Shown here: positions 54,084 to 62,771 of the stretch, one piece after another
How the letters are laid out: each line of letters opens with the position of its first letter
How positions within the stretch are numbered: the stretch's first letter is position 1
Assembly (NCBI RefSeq): GCF_026965555.1
Contig: NZ_CP114040.1
Coordinates: 1,116,001-1,180,000 of the forward strand
Source: Nannocystis punicea
GTDB taxonomy: Bacteria > Myxococcota_A > Polyangia > Nannocystales > Nannocystaceae
Direction: 5' to 3'
DNA: 64,000 nt
Position numbers and translations under genes: made by a program
The notes under the pieces: model-generated
What the model was told of the DNA's origin: nothing
The model's database searches: none
Seen by the model: only the letters and a program-made list of their open reading frames with translations

Positions 54084-54092
54084 GGCGGCGCC

Positions 54093-54701
54093 TCAGAAGT
54101 CTTCGCCGGTGATCGGGCAGAACTCTTCGATCAGGCCGAGCGGGCCGACGCAGAACATCGGTGTGTTGAACTCCTGGTCGATCTGCCGGCACTCGAGCGA
54201 GGTGATGCAGGCGAAGAACTCCTCGAACGCCTGGCCGCACGCGGGGCCGTCGACCTCTTCGCCCTTCTCGACCAGCGACTCGCAGCCCTCGATGACCGAC
54301 TCGGCGAACCGGGCGTACTGCGGGTAGCACTCGACGTACTTGGCCCCGTATTGCAAGCACACCTGGCCGTCCGGGCCGGGGCCGGTGGTGGCGCCGTCGG
54401 TCGTGGTGGCGCCGTCGATCGTGGTGGCCTCGGTGGTGGTGGTGTCGGGCTCGCCGGTCGAGGTCGTGCTGGTGAGGGGCTCGCCGGTCGAGGTGTCGGC
54501 GGCGGTGGTCGTGCTGAGGGCGTCGCCGGAGGTCGTGGTGGTGTCACCGTCGAGCCCGCCCGTGGTGGTGGTGCCGGTGGTGTCCGTGGTGCCGCCCGGA
54601 CCGGCGCCGTCCTCGTGCGGGCCCTCGTCGTTGAAGCACGCGGCCGAGAGGCCGCCCAGCGACATCAGGAAGGTCAGGTTGCGCAGGCGGTGGACGTCCA
54701 T
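54093..54701 (-). CDS. lipoprotein with Thr-rich linker
   Basis: 202 residues. Lipobox LSAAC near residue 22, then an 85-residue linker dominated by Thr, Gly, Ser, Asp (TTDTTGTTTTGG, STTTAADTSTGEP). Then a Cys-containing helical domain of about 90 residues (VCLQYGAKYVECYPQYARFAES, CGQAFEEFFACITSLECRQ) with six Cys. Domain not recognised; its Cys pairs in alternate helices recall small disulfide bundles. Operon with the sulfotransferase. Confidence 0.82.
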   Translation of the reverse strand: MDVHRLRNLTFLMSLGGLSAACFNDEGPHEDGAGPGGTTDTTGTTTTGGLDGDTTTTSGDALSTTTAADTSTGEPLTSTTSTGEPDTTTTEATTIDGATTTDGATTGPGPDGQVCLQYGAKYVECYPQYARFAESVIEGCESLVEKGEEVDGPACGQAFEEFFACITSLECRQIDQEFNTPMFCVGPLGLIEEFCPITGEDF

Positions 54702-55185
54702 CGCTCGACCATCGTAGTCGAGATGCGGGGCGGCCGCGAGTGCGCGAGCGGCCGCGCGGGCCCCGGGTTCGCGGCCAGACGGGCCAGGACGGGCCCGCAG
54801 GCCCAGCGGCCCCGGGGCCCCGCACCGGCTCACGCGTGCAGACGGTCGGGGGATGGATGGCTTTAAAGACAGGTGGGGGAGCGAGCGCGGTTGACGGGGC
54901 GGGGGCCGTAGCCTGGCCGGCGGCGCGGGGCTCGCCTCGTGGCTGGTCTTGGGGACATGGCGGAAGAGACAGAGGACGAGGCCGCGCGGTTCGTCGGCGA
55001 GGCGCGTGAGCCCTGGGCCGCGGAGATCTTGTCGACAAGGAGATCTTCCGTGAGCGGACGACTCGTCGATCTGCAACTGTGCGGCTGCAGTCCGAGCATT
55101 CATTCATGCTCGGCCTGGCGCCGAGTCGAGCCGTGGTCGAGCCGCCCCCGGCGGGCGACGGCCGCGAGGGCGGACGAGCGATGAC
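54702..55185. other. gene-free region, about 0.5 kb
   Basis: Between the lipoprotein start and the hydrolase end. No protein-like frame. Contains a palindrome (55021-55050) and part of the lipoprotein promoter region; not a family palindrome. Confidence 0.45.
55021..55050. promoter_or_regulatory. near-perfect palindrome around CTTGTCGACAAG
   Basis: Core CTTGTCGACAAG (55028-55039) is perfect, and flanking CGGAGATCT / AGATCTTCCG extend it to about 30 bp with one extra base. Upstream of the lipoprotein/sulfotransferase operon by 320 bases; possible operator. Confidence 0.3.
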
Positions 55186-56097
55186 TTATGAATGGGTCGT
55201 CGCGCGGGTGGCGGTATTCGCATAATTGTCGGCGGACAGGACCGGGCGGGGGTCGCCGGTGATCACGCCGAGCAATTCGTCCCACAGGCGCTCGGGGGCG
55301 CCGGGGCGGAAGGGGCCGAAGTGGCCGACGCGGCGGAGGCCGAGGTCGGCGGGGGCGATCGTGCGGTGGCTGGTGCTGGCGCGGGTGTACCAGCCGCGCA
55401 GGGCCGCGGCGGCGCGGGCGGGGGCGTAGCTGTCGTCGGTGAAGTCGTAGAACCACATCGGCGCGGTGACGCGGTGGAAGAAGGTCGACTCGGTGCCGAG
55501 GGCGCCGCGGACGTAATCGGGGGTGTCGCACCATTGGGCCCACTGGCGGACCACGCCGGCGGGCAGGTCCTCGCCGAGGCCGAGGCGGCCGGGGACGTAG
55601 CCGAACAGGGCGGCGATCACGTTGGTGGCGATGCCGAGGCGGACCTTGAAGCTCTGGCGCTGGCCGCTCGGATAGAGCGACATGTCGCCCGAGCCGGCGG
55701 CGACGACGAAGATGCCGGCGAGGTCGAGGCCGCGCGCGGTGAGGCCGAAGGCCTGGCCGCCGAAGCTGTGGCCGAGGCCCCAGACCGGCGCGTCGGGCCA
55801 GCGCTCGCGCGCGAGATCGATCGCGGCGGCGGCGTCGAGGCGGGCCCAGTCGAGCAGGACGGCCGGGTCCTTGCGCAGCGGGACCGAGCGCGAGCCGCCG
55901 ACGCCGCGGTAGTCGAAGCTCAGGACGGCGATGTCGCGCTCGGCCAGCCACGCGGCCAGCGGGGCGTAGTAGCGGCGCGGGACGCCGAGCGCCCCGAGCA
56001 CGACCAGGACCGCCTGCGGGGCCTCGCGCGGGGTGTGGAGCGTGGCGGCCAGCGGCCGCCCGTCGAGGGCCTTGAGGGTGAAGTCTTCCGACGGCAT
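55186..56097 (-). CDS. alpha/beta hydrolase
   Basis: 303 residues. Nucleophile elbow GHSFGG, oxyanion strand VVLGALGVPRRYYAPLAAWLAERDI, YRGVGGS, and a C-terminal His in VGHFGPF. Resembles the quorum/serine-hydrolase group with 'SFDYRG' motif. Substrate unknown. Divergent from a LysR gene and probably controlled by it. Confidence 0.88.
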   Translation of the reverse strand: MPSEDFTLKALDGRPLAATLHTPREAPQAVLVVLGALGVPRRYYAPLAAWLAERDIAVLSFDYRGVGGSRSVPLRKDPAVLLDWARLDAAAAIDLARERWPDAPVWGLGHSFGGQAFGLTARGLDLAGIFVVAAGSGDMSLYPSGQRQSFKVRLGIATNVIAALFGYVPGRLGLGEDLPAGVVRQWAQWCDTPDYVRGALGTESTFFHRVTAPMWFYDFTDDSYAPARAAAALRGWYTRASTSHRTIAPADLGLRRVGHFGPFRPGAPERLWDELLGVITGDPRPVLSADNYANTATRATTHS

Positions 56098-56154
56098 GCG
56101 GACCTCCGGGTCCGCTAACCGTACGGGCTACCGGCGGCTGCGCCAACGCAGTAT

Positions 56155-56175
56155 GATGCAGTCTCAAACTGCATC
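56155..56175. promoter_or_regulatory. LysR-type operator GATGCAGT-CTCAA-ACTGCATC
   Basis: 8-bp perfect arms, T-N11-A type, ending one base before the LysR ATG and in the gap to the divergent hydrolase. Fits autoregulation. Confidence 0.6.
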
Positions 56176-56176
56176 C

Positions 56177-57073
56177 ATGCAGCACCACCTCGACTGGCGC
56201 GACCTCCGGATCGCCCTCGCGCTCGCGCGACACGCCTCGCTGGGCGAGGCCGGGCGGGCGCTGCGGCTCGATCCGACCACCATCAGTCGCCGGATCTCCG
56301 CGCTGGAGGCCATCGTCGGCGGCGCCCTCTTCGTGCGCGACGCCGAGGGCTGGCGGCTGACCGAGGCCGGGAGGCGGGTGGTCGAGGCGGCCGGGCGCAT
56401 GGCCACCGAGGTGCGCGAGCTCGCGCGCGACCTCGAGGCGGCGTCGGAGCGGGCCGTCGGGACGGTGCGGCTGACGACGCTCGATTACATCGCGTCGGCC
56501 TTCCTGGCGCCGAAGCTGCCGCTGCTGCGCGAGCGGCACCCGGAGCTGGTGCTCGACCTGCGCTGCACCGAGCAGGTGCTCGACCTGACTGCGGGGCAGG
56601 CCGACGTGGCGCTGCGGGTGGTCCGGCCGACCGAGGCGGGGGTGCGGGCGCGGCGATTGGCGCAGGTGTCGCTCGGGCTGTACGGACTGCGCAGCTACGT
56701 CGAGCGCCACGGCCTCGACCCGCTGCCGCCGCAGGCCGAGGCCGACCTGGTGATCCTCGGGCCGCCCGACAGCCGGCTGCCGGAGATGCGATGGATGCGG
56801 GAGCTGGTGCCGCGCGGGCGCGTGGCGGCGGCCACCGGCAGCGTGCCGACGTCGTACGCGCTGGTGCGCGCCGGGGTCGGGCTCGGGGTGTTGACATTGG
56901 CCGCGGCGCAGAGCCACCCGGAGCTGGTGCGACTCGACCGCGACGCGCCGCCGCTGGAGCGCGCGCTGTGGCGCGTGGTGCCGGAGGCGCTGGCCGATGC
57001 GCCGAAGATCCGCGCGGTCGTCGATTGGCTCGACCAGGTGGCCGAGGCCGCCGGCGAAGATCCGTTCGGGTGA
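56177..57073 (+). CDS. LysR-family transcriptional regulator
   Basis: 298 residues. N-terminal winged HTH (WRDLRIALALARHASLGEAGRALRLDPTTISRRISALE), then the periplasmic-binding-like effector domain (GTVRLTTLDYIASAFLAPKLPLL...). ATG 56177 is chosen; an earlier ATG would overlap the operator palindrome. Divergent from the hydrolase. Ends convergent with the ligase gene with a palindrome chain between. Confidence 0.92.
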   Translation: MQHHLDWRDLRIALALARHASLGEAGRALRLDPTTISRRISALEAIVGGALFVRDAEGWRLTEAGRRVVEAAGRMATEVRELARDLEAASERAVGTVRLTTLDYIASAFLAPKLPLLRERHPELVLDLRCTEQVLDLTAGQADVALRVVRPTEAGVRARRLAQVSLGLYGLRSYVERHGLDPLPPQAEADLVILGPPDSRLPEMRWMRELVPRGRVAAATGSVPTSYALVRAGVGLGVLTLAAAQSHPELVRLDRDAPPLERALWRVVPEALADAPKIRAVVDWLDQVAEAAGEDPFG

Positions 57074-57144
57074 TTCGTACTCCCTCGATTGCGAGGCCCC
57101 GGGGGCGGTGACGATCCGCCACTCGGTGGTCCTGGCGCTGGGGA

Positions 57145-57176
57145 CATGCTCTATTGAGCATGTCCTCTGTAACATG
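57145..57176. repeat. palindrome chain, three boxes
   Basis: Boxes CATG at 57145, 57159 and 57173. First stem CATGCTC-TATT-GAGCATG is perfect with arms changed on both sides relative to consensus. Lies between two convergent genes, ending one base before the ligase stop. Confidence 0.82.
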
Positions 57177-58769
57177 TCACGATCGGGCGCCGAGCAGCGC
57201 CTCGAGGGCCTCGAGGTGGTCGGCGTCGGCGGGCTGTTTGTCGCGGCGCCAGCGGAGGATCCGGGGGAAGCGGACGGCGACGCCGGACTTGTGGCGGCGC
57301 GAGCGGGCGATGCCCTCGAAGCCGATCTCGAACACCAGCTCGGGGGTGACGGCGCGGACCGGGCCGAAGCGCTCGAGGGTGTGGCCGCGGACGAAGCGGT
57401 CGACCTCGGCCAGCTCGGCGTCGGTGAGGCCGGAGTAGGCCTTGCAGAACGGGACCAGGGCGCCGTCTTGCCACACCGCGAAGGTGTAGTCGGTGAACAG
57501 GCTGGCGCGGCGGCCGGAGCCGGACTGGGCGTAGACGAGGACGGCGTCGACGGCGAGCGGGTCGAGCTTCCACTTCCACCAGTCGCCGCGCACGCGGCCG
57601 ACGCCGTAGGGGGCGGCCTTGCGCTTGAGCATCAGGCCCTCGACGTTGCGGGCGCGGCTGCCCTGGCGCAGCTCGGCGAGCTCTCGCCAGGTCGGGGCGG
57701 CGACGACGGGGGACAGGCGCAGGACGTCGCCGACCAGGGGGGCGAGCAATTGCTCGAGGATCGGCCGGCGCTCGCCGAGCGGGCGCTCGCGGAGGTCGCG
57801 GCCGAACGCCTCGAGCACGTCGAAGGCGAGGAAGGTGACGGGCACCTCGGCGAGGAGCGTGCGCGACAGGTTCTTGCGGCCGATCCGCCGCTGCAGCTCC
57901 GCGAAGGGGAGGATGTCGGCGCCGCGCCACGGCAAGAGCTCGCCGTCGAGGACTGTCCCTTCGGACAGGCGGCCCGCGACCGGGGCGAGCTCGGGGAAGC
58001 GCTCGCCGATCAGCTCCTCGCCGCGCGACCACACGAACAGCTGCCCGCCGCGGCGGACGAGCTGGGCGCGGATGCCGTCGAACTTCCACTCGGCCTGCCA
58101 GTCGTCGCGCGGGCCGAGCTCGGCCGGGTCGCCCTCGAGCGGGTGCGCGAGCAGGAACGGGTAGGGCCGCGAGGTCGTCGGCTGGTCGGACTCGGCGGCG
58201 ACGAGCCCGCGGAACTGCGCGGCCGAGGGCTGCCAGGCGCCCATGAGCCGGTGCGCGACGGTGGCCGGGGCGAGCTCGCCGAGCTCGGCGAGGGCGGCGA
58301 TGACGAGCCGCTGCGAGACGCCGACGCGGAAGGCGCCGGTGATCAGCTTGTGGAAGACGAGCCGCTCGTTGCGGTCGAGCTCGTCCCAGGCGGCCCGCAG
58401 GTCGGCCTTCTGCGCCGCCTCGTCCTTGCCGGCGAGCGGGAGCAGGCGCTCCTCGACCCACCGGTGCAGCGGCATGCTCGTGGTCCGCGTCGGCGGCGGG
58501 AGCAGCAGGGCCGCGGTCTCGGCGAGGTCGCCGACGGCCTCGTGACACTCGTCGAACAGCCACTCGGAGACGCCGGCGGCCTCGCTGACCCAGGCCCGGA
58601 GCTTGCGGGTCGACACTGCCTGCCGCGGCTTGCGACCGATCAAAAAATAGACGGCCCAGGCGGCGTCCTCCGGCGGGACGGCCGCGAGGTAGGCGCGGAT
58701 CGCCGCGACCTTCTCACCGGTGCGGGTGGTCTCGTCGAGCGCGGCGTACAGCGCGGCGAACGCCCTCAT
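57177..58769 (-). CDS. ATP-dependent DNA ligase
   Basis: 530 residues, LigB/LigC type. Nucleotidyl lysine in EWKFDGIR (K about 229), then DGELL, FLAFDVLE, EGLMLKRK and KWK, motifs III-V. An N-terminal domain precedes the catalytic core. It works with the adjacent metallo-beta-lactamase nuclease in a known DNA-repair pair of bacteria and archaea. In-frame palindrome copy at 57952-57969 gives RLSEGTV just before DGELL. Confidence 0.92.
   Translation of the reverse strand: MRAFAALYAALDETTRTGEKVAAIRAYLAAVPPEDAAWAVYFLIGRKPRQAVSTRKLRAWVSEAAGVSEWLFDECHEAVGDLAETAALLLPPPTRTTSMPLHRWVEERLLPLAGKDEAAQKADLRAAWDELDRNERLVFHKLITGAFRVGVSQRLVIAALAELGELAPATVAHRLMGAWQPSAAQFRGLVAAESDQPTTSRPYPFLLAHPLEGDPAELGPRDDWQAEWKFDGIRAQLVRRGGQLFVWSRGEELIGERFPELAPVAGRLSEGTVLDGELLPWRGADILPFAELQRRIGRKNLSRTLLAEVPVTFLAFDVLEAFGRDLRERPLGERRPILEQLLAPLVGDVLRLSPVVAAPTWRELAELRQGSRARNVEGLMLKRKAAPYGVGRVRGDWWKWKLDPLAVDAVLVYAQSGSGRRASLFTDYTFAVWQDGALVPFCKAYSGLTDAELAEVDRFVRGHTLERFGPVRAVTPELVFEIGFEGIARSRRHKSGVAVRFPRILRWRRDKQPADADHLEALEALLGARS
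57952..57969. repeat. palindrome copy in frame inside ligase gene
   Basis: ACTG-TCCCTTCGGA-CAGG; TGTCC and GGACA arms. Falls in the loop before motif III. Confidence 0.72.
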
Positions 58770-58787
58770 GGCCGGGCTCCGAGAGAG

Positions 58788-58819
58788 GATGGTCGATGGG
58801 ACATGACCGATGGGGCATA
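58788..58819. repeat. palindrome chain, three boxes, degenerate
   Basis: GATG, CATG, CATA at 58788, 58802, 58816, upstream of the ligase start. More copies of CATG follow to 58850 but out of phase. Confidence 0.55.
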
Positions 58820-58893
58820 TGATTGGAGATGTCGATTCGATGCAGACATGGCGAAAGAACCATGTCGTAGGCGACACGGCGCGAGCGCGGCCG

Positions 58894-60009
58894 TCATTCC
58901 GGGGCCTCGTCGTCTGCTGGTTGTTCGGGCATGTCCTCCGAGTCATGTTGCGGGGGTGATTCTTCGCGTGACTCCGGCATGTCCGAGGGGACGGGTTCTT
59001 GAGACAATTCGTCGCCGCCGGCTTCGCCGACGAAGCGGGTCGCGAGCGGGTGGGCGTCGAGGCCGCGCTCGCGCAGGTGGCGGGCCATGGCCTGGGCGTA
59101 GCCGTGGGTGAGGTAGACCCGCTCGGCGCCGGTGGCGGCGATCGCGGCGAGCAGCTCGTTCCAGTCGGCGTGGTCGGACAGGACGAAGCCGCGGTCGACG
59201 ACCTTGCGGCGGCGGGTGCCGCGGATCTGCATCCACCCGGAGGCGAAGCCGCGGACCGGTCGCTTGAACCGGCGGGTCCACGGCGTGCCCTGGGCCGAGG
59301 GCGGGGCGAGGATCAGGGCGCGCTCGAAGTCGGCGCCGCGGGCCGCCTCGAGCACCGGCGGGGCCGCGGGCAGGGGCACGCCGCCGGCCCGGTAGACGGC
59401 GGTGCAGCGGTCGACTGCGCCGTGGACGTAGATCGGGCCGATCTCGGGATCGACGCCGGCGAGCAGGCGCTGGGCCTTGCCGAGCGCGTAGCACAGCAGC
59501 AGCGAGGTGCGGCCGGCCTGTTGATTGCCGCGCCACCAGGCGGCGACGTCCTGCATGGTCACGGCCGGCGGGGCCCAGCGGAAGATCGGCAGGCCGAAGG
59601 TCGACTCGCTGATGAAGCAGTGACAGCGCACCGGCTCGAACGGGGCGCAGGTCGGATCGGCGCTCAGCTTGTAATCGCCGGACACGACCCACACCTCGCC
59701 GTGGTGCTCGAGCCGGACCTGCGCCGAGCCGAGGATGTGGCCGGCCGGGTGCAGCGAGAGGCCGACGCCGCGGTGGACGATCGGGGCGCCGTAGGCCTGC
59801 GCCTGGATGTTCGCGCTGGCGCCGACGCGCAGCGCGAGCAGGTCGCGACCGGGCGCGGCCGTGAGGTAGTGCTCACATTCGCCGACGGCGTGGTCGCCGT
59901 GCGCGTGGGTGACGACGGCGCGGTCGACCGGCTGCCACGGATCGATATAAAAATCGCCGGCCCGGCAGTAGAGGCCGCGTTCGGTGAGTTCGACGAGCGG
60001 GTCGCGCAT
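58894..60009 (-). CDS. ligase-associated metallo-beta-lactamase exonuclease
   Basis: 371 residues. Metal motif THAHGDH (about 34-40), later H in HPAGHILGSAQ, SGDYK, and LSDHADW, the beta-CASP style pattern of the ligase-associated DNA nuclease family. The first 335 residues match the family; the last 35 (SQEPVPSDMPESREESPPQH and onward) are encoded largely by palindrome copies (58930-58995). They look like an extension created by the repeat. Upstream of and same strand as the ligase gene, as usual for the pair. Confidence 0.9.
   Translation of the reverse strand: MRDPLVELTERGLYCRAGDFYIDPWQPVDRAVVTHAHGDHAVGECEHYLTAAPGRDLLALRVGASANIQAQAYGAPIVHRGVGLSLHPAGHILGSAQVRLEHHGEVWVVSGDYKLSADPTCAPFEPVRCHCFISESTFGLPIFRWAPPAVTMQDVAAWWRGNQQAGRTSLLLCYALGKAQRLLAGVDPEIGPIYVHGAVDRCTAVYRAGGVPLPAAPPVLEAARGADFERALILAPPSAQGTPWTRRFKRPVRGFASGWMQIRGTRRRKVVDRGFVLSDHADWNELLAAIAATGAERVYLTHGYAQAMARHLRERGLDAHPLATRFVGEAGGDELSQEPVPSDMPESREESPPQHDSEDMPEQPADDEAPE
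58930..58947. repeat. palindrome copy in the 3' end of the nuclease gene
   Basis: CATG-TCCTCCGAGT-CATG. Encodes part of HDSEDMPEQ, inside the C-terminal extension. Confidence 0.6.
58978..58995. repeat. palindrome copy in the 3' end of the nuclease gene
   Basis: CATG-TCCGAGGGGA-CGGG; encodes PVPSDMP. Same peptide style as the cytochrome and sulfotransferase copies. Confidence 0.6.
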
Positions 60010-60160
60010 CGCGGCGCGAGGCAGCGTAGCGCGCGTGGCCGGGGCGGCGGCGCAGCTCGGCGGCGGCGGCGATTGGGGCTTGAATTCGCGCGGCGCGACG
60101 GCGGTGGGCAGGGTCGTGGCGGCGACCGCGTGGCGGGCTCGGCCGGGGGCGCGAGATGGA

Positions 60161-60178
60161 GGTGTCCGAAAGGACATG
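60161..60178. repeat. palindrome copy, GGTGTCC-GAAA-GGACATG
   Basis: Arms TGTCC/GGACA perfect, GAAA loop. Intergenic, between the nuclease start and the 3' end of the secreted VHL-like gene. Confidence 0.75.
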
Positions 60179-60235
60179 TCCACGAGGTCTCTCGCGGCGG
60201 GGCGAGGACGGGGATGACTGTGGTGATCGGGCGGA

Positions 60236-60571
60236 TCACCAGATGTCGTATTCGGCGTGGTCGAGCTCGCCGACGAAGGTGGCGAGGCAATCCTCGTAGA
60301 CGGTGGTGGCGACCCATACGTGGCCGAGGTACGTCTGCTGCGAGTGATAGCCGCCGGCGTAGATGGTGGCCTGGAACCGGCGCTGGCCGTCGAGGTCGAG
60401 CCAGTAGAGGTAGACCTCGCCGGCGCTGTGATTGGTGACGCCGAACGAGGCGGGCTCCGCCTCCGGCGGCGACGCGCGCTCCTCGGGGCAGACGAAGTAG
60501 GCGAGGGCGGGGCCGGCGGCGAGCAGCACCGCGGAGGCGAGGGCGCACGACAGCTGCAGGTTTCGCTTCAC
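60236..60571 (-). CDS. small secreted protein with VHL beta-domain-like fold
   Basis: 111 residues. GTG start behind GGAGGT at seven bases, signal peptide ending in AALAY-like (VLLAAGPALAYF), then about 80 residues. These contain the von Hippel-Lindau beta-domain pattern: FGVTNHSAGEVYLYWLDLDGQRRF, ATIYAGGYHSQQTYLGHVWVATTVY. In eukaryotes this domain binds hydroxyproline peptides; bacterial copies are known in databases but little studied. No partner gene recognised. The domain call is by pattern memory. Confidence 0.7.
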   Translation of the reverse strand: MKRNLQLSCALASAVLLAAGPALAYFVCPEERASPPEAEPASFGVTNHSAGEVYLYWLDLDGQRRFQATIYAGGYHSQQTYLGHVWVATTVYEDCLATFVGELDHAEYDIW

Positions 60572-61111
60572 GAGGTCGACCTCCGTCCGAACGGGTCTGG
60601 GCCGGGTGCCGGCCGGTCGCCGCGGGGCGGTGCGAACGGGGGGCGAAGGGCCAGTGTCGGTGGACGGGGCGCGGCCGCGCGAGGCAGCCGCGGGGGCCGC
60701 CTGCGCGCTCCCTGCGGCTGAAAACCGTGGACGGGCATGCCGGGCGCGGGTGACCGCGTCGGGACCATCGGCGACTTCGAAGCCGTGCATCCGCGCGTGT
60801 TGGCCGCCCGCTCGGGTGCACCCGCGCCGCCCGAGTCGTGCATGTGATGTCAGCGCCGGGCGAGGGGTCGAACGCGCCGCCCCGGGGGTGCACTGGCAGC
60901 GCTGCATACTCACGGGATCCTCCGACCTCGACGTTCACGTCGGGTGCGCAGCCGCCGTGCCCGCCTCACGGCGGAGACGCGCGACAATTGGCCAATTCTG
61001 GCCATATCGCGCATGTTCGGCGCGAAATGCGAGCGAACGTCGTGGGCGGAAGATGGAACAGGAGTGGCCACATTCAGCCTGTTCGACCTCGTCGCAAAGG
61101 CGATAAATTCC
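60572..61111. other. gene-free region, about 0.54 kb
   Basis: Divergent interval between the VHL-like gene and the hydrolase. Composition shifts to lower GC from about 60970. TTGGCCAA-type symmetric sites around 60985-61003 may be regulatory. No gene seen. Confidence 0.4.
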
Positions 61112-62365
61112 ATGCCGCAAGTGGCTGTGAAAACATTCTCCTGTGTCGTTACCGCGCTCGCCGTTCTCGGAGCTGCCTGCCTCGCGGGCGACCTCGATGG
61201 GCCCGTGCCTGGAGGGTCGCAGGTCGACGACTGCGCCGCCGAGGAGGATCCTCGCTCTTCTGACGGCGGGGTGGAATTCGGGCGGGATGCCGCGATCGAA
61301 AGAGTGCGGCTTGAAGTGATGAACGTCGCGGTCGCAAGTCACCCGAGCAAGCATTTCACCATCAACGCCTGGCTTTGGAAGAATCACGAGAGCCCGCCCG
61401 GAGGTGTGGATGTCGTCCTCATATCCGGGTTCGGCCACAACGCCCTCTTCTGGGAGCCGATGGCTCGGCGGCTGCTCTTCAATTGGAGTGCGTCGGTCAG
61501 GTTCGTGGTCGCGGTCGACCTCCCCGGCCACGGGCGTAATCGCGACCCCTTCTCCGGACTTCCCGAGAGCGGATGGGCAGGTCGGTACTCGAGCGTCGAT
61601 CTCGATGACTACCGGGATGCCATCATTTCAGCGCTCGACAAGCTGCAGAACAACGTCGACGTCGCGCCTGGCGACCTGCTCGGCGCGGGGCTTCGCGTCG
61701 ACGTGGTCGGGGGGCACAGCATGGGTGGGTTGGTCGTTCAGCTCGTGCAGGAGGAGCTCCTCAACGGCGGAGAGTCGATGCATCGGCGTTACGGCACCAC
61801 CGCGGCGATGCTCTTCGCGGCGGTCCCCCCCGAGGAGAGCCCGTGGCATTACAGCGACTGTCGGTACGGCCCGGCCTCAGGCTGCCCTGCCCCTAGCCCG
61901 GTGCTCTCCGATTTCCGCAAGGCGTTCGATCCTGGAATATCCACGCGATACGGCCCTCACGGAAACGTGAAGGACGAGGATTTCTATCGGCTGTTCTTTC
62001 GGAGCAGGGACGGCGGCATGGAGTCGCCGATTATCCCGACAGCAGAAGAATTGGCCTGCATCTGGAGCCGCGAGCCGCTGCAGGCCGTTCTCGATCTGGT
62101 CGCACTCGTCGCCGCCGAGCGGGAAGAGGTCCAGATGGGAGCATTCGCGCCTTCCCGTGGCACCCGGCTGGTGTCTGTTGCCTATGAGTACGATTACTTC
62201 TTCGCCCGAAATGGTGGCTATGAGGAGCACATGCTCCACCATCATCTTCGCGGCGATGACGACACACAGGACGTGGTAACAGCTTTGGGCGAGCGGGCCA
62301 TCCACGACGCGCCCTGGAGCGCCCCTGAGCTCGCAGATGAAGCCTGGATGAAAGCTCTTGAATGA
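61112..62365 (+). CDS. secreted alpha/beta hydrolase (lipoprotein)
   Basis: 417 residues. Signal VVTALAVLGAACLAGD with lipobox-like GAAC. Hydrolase fold with oxyanion motif (VVLISGFGHNALFWEPMARRLL), DLPGHGRNRDPF, and nucleophile elbow GGHSMGG. Acid/His partners are in the last third (candidate HMLHHH). Lower GC than neighbours at third positions. A lipase/esterase role is likely; the substrate is unknown. Confidence 0.82.
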   Translation: MPQVAVKTFSCVVTALAVLGAACLAGDLDGPVPGGSQVDDCAAEEDPRSSDGGVEFGRDAAIERVRLEVMNVAVASHPSKHFTINAWLWKNHESPPGGVDVVLISGFGHNALFWEPMARRLLFNWSASVRFVVAVDLPGHGRNRDPFSGLPESGWAGRYSSVDLDDYRDAIISALDKLQNNVDVAPGDLLGAGLRVDVVGGHSMGGLVVQLVQEELLNGGESMHRRYGTTAAMLFAAVPPEESPWHYSDCRYGPASGCPAPSPVLSDFRKAFDPGISTRYGPHGNVKDEDFYRLFFRSRDGGMESPIIPTAEELACIWSREPLQAVLDLVALVAAEREEVQMGAFAPSRGTRLVSVAYEYDYFFARNGGYEEHMLHHHLRGDDDTQDVVTALGERAIHDAPWSAPELADEAWMKALE

Positions 62366-62559
62366 CGGGGTCGCGGGACTTCCCAGGGCCCGAGGAGCAC
62401 TCCAGGGTGGAGTTCAGCCTGCGATCGGGGCGCGTGAGGCCTGGATCCGATCGCGGCTCGAGCACGAGAGCCCGACCCCCGAGACCGCCGAGAAAGCGAC
62501 TCCTCGCGGCTTCACGCCTGCCTACAAGCGGAGATCCTCGCACAGACCGACCATGCCAG

Positions 62560-62665
62560 CGAGGCGAGCTGTCCGAGCGGACAGGTCTGCAACGAGCGTG
62601 CGAGGCGCTGGGCGTCTCGCGGGCGACCGTCGACCGTCGACGCTGTCCCGCGCCGAGCGCCGGTG
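62560..62665 (+). pseudogene. remnant of an IS3-type transposase (N-terminal HTH)
   Basis: Plus-strand frame RTGLQRACEALGVSRATVDR followed by RRCPAPSAGE matches the start of IS3-type OrfB proteins (ACEALGVSRATxYRR). It is then lost. No inverted repeats or target duplication seen. A palindrome copy sits at its upstream edge. Confidence 0.45.
62568..62585. repeat. palindrome copy, GCTGTCC-GAGC-GGACAGG
   Basis: TGTCC/GGACA arms perfect with CTG/CAG outer boxes. At the edge of the transposase remnant. Confidence 0.72.
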
Positions 62666-62771
62666 AGGAACGAGTTCGCTCCGAGGGATGGTCGACGTCT
62701 GTCGTCGAGTCGGCGCGGCGCGGCGCAGATGGTTCGTGACGACGAACGCGAGCGTCGCGGCGCCCGGGCGC

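Larger units (their letters stand above)
62366..62771. other. gene-poor region with transposase remnant
   Basis: Only the fragment near 62560-62665 looks coding. Includes the palindrome copy at 62568. Confidence 0.4.

Noticed and set aside
62366..62739. Complete transposase gene
   Set aside because: Only about 35 codons match the IS3-type N-terminus; no catalytic DDE region, inverted repeats or target duplication.
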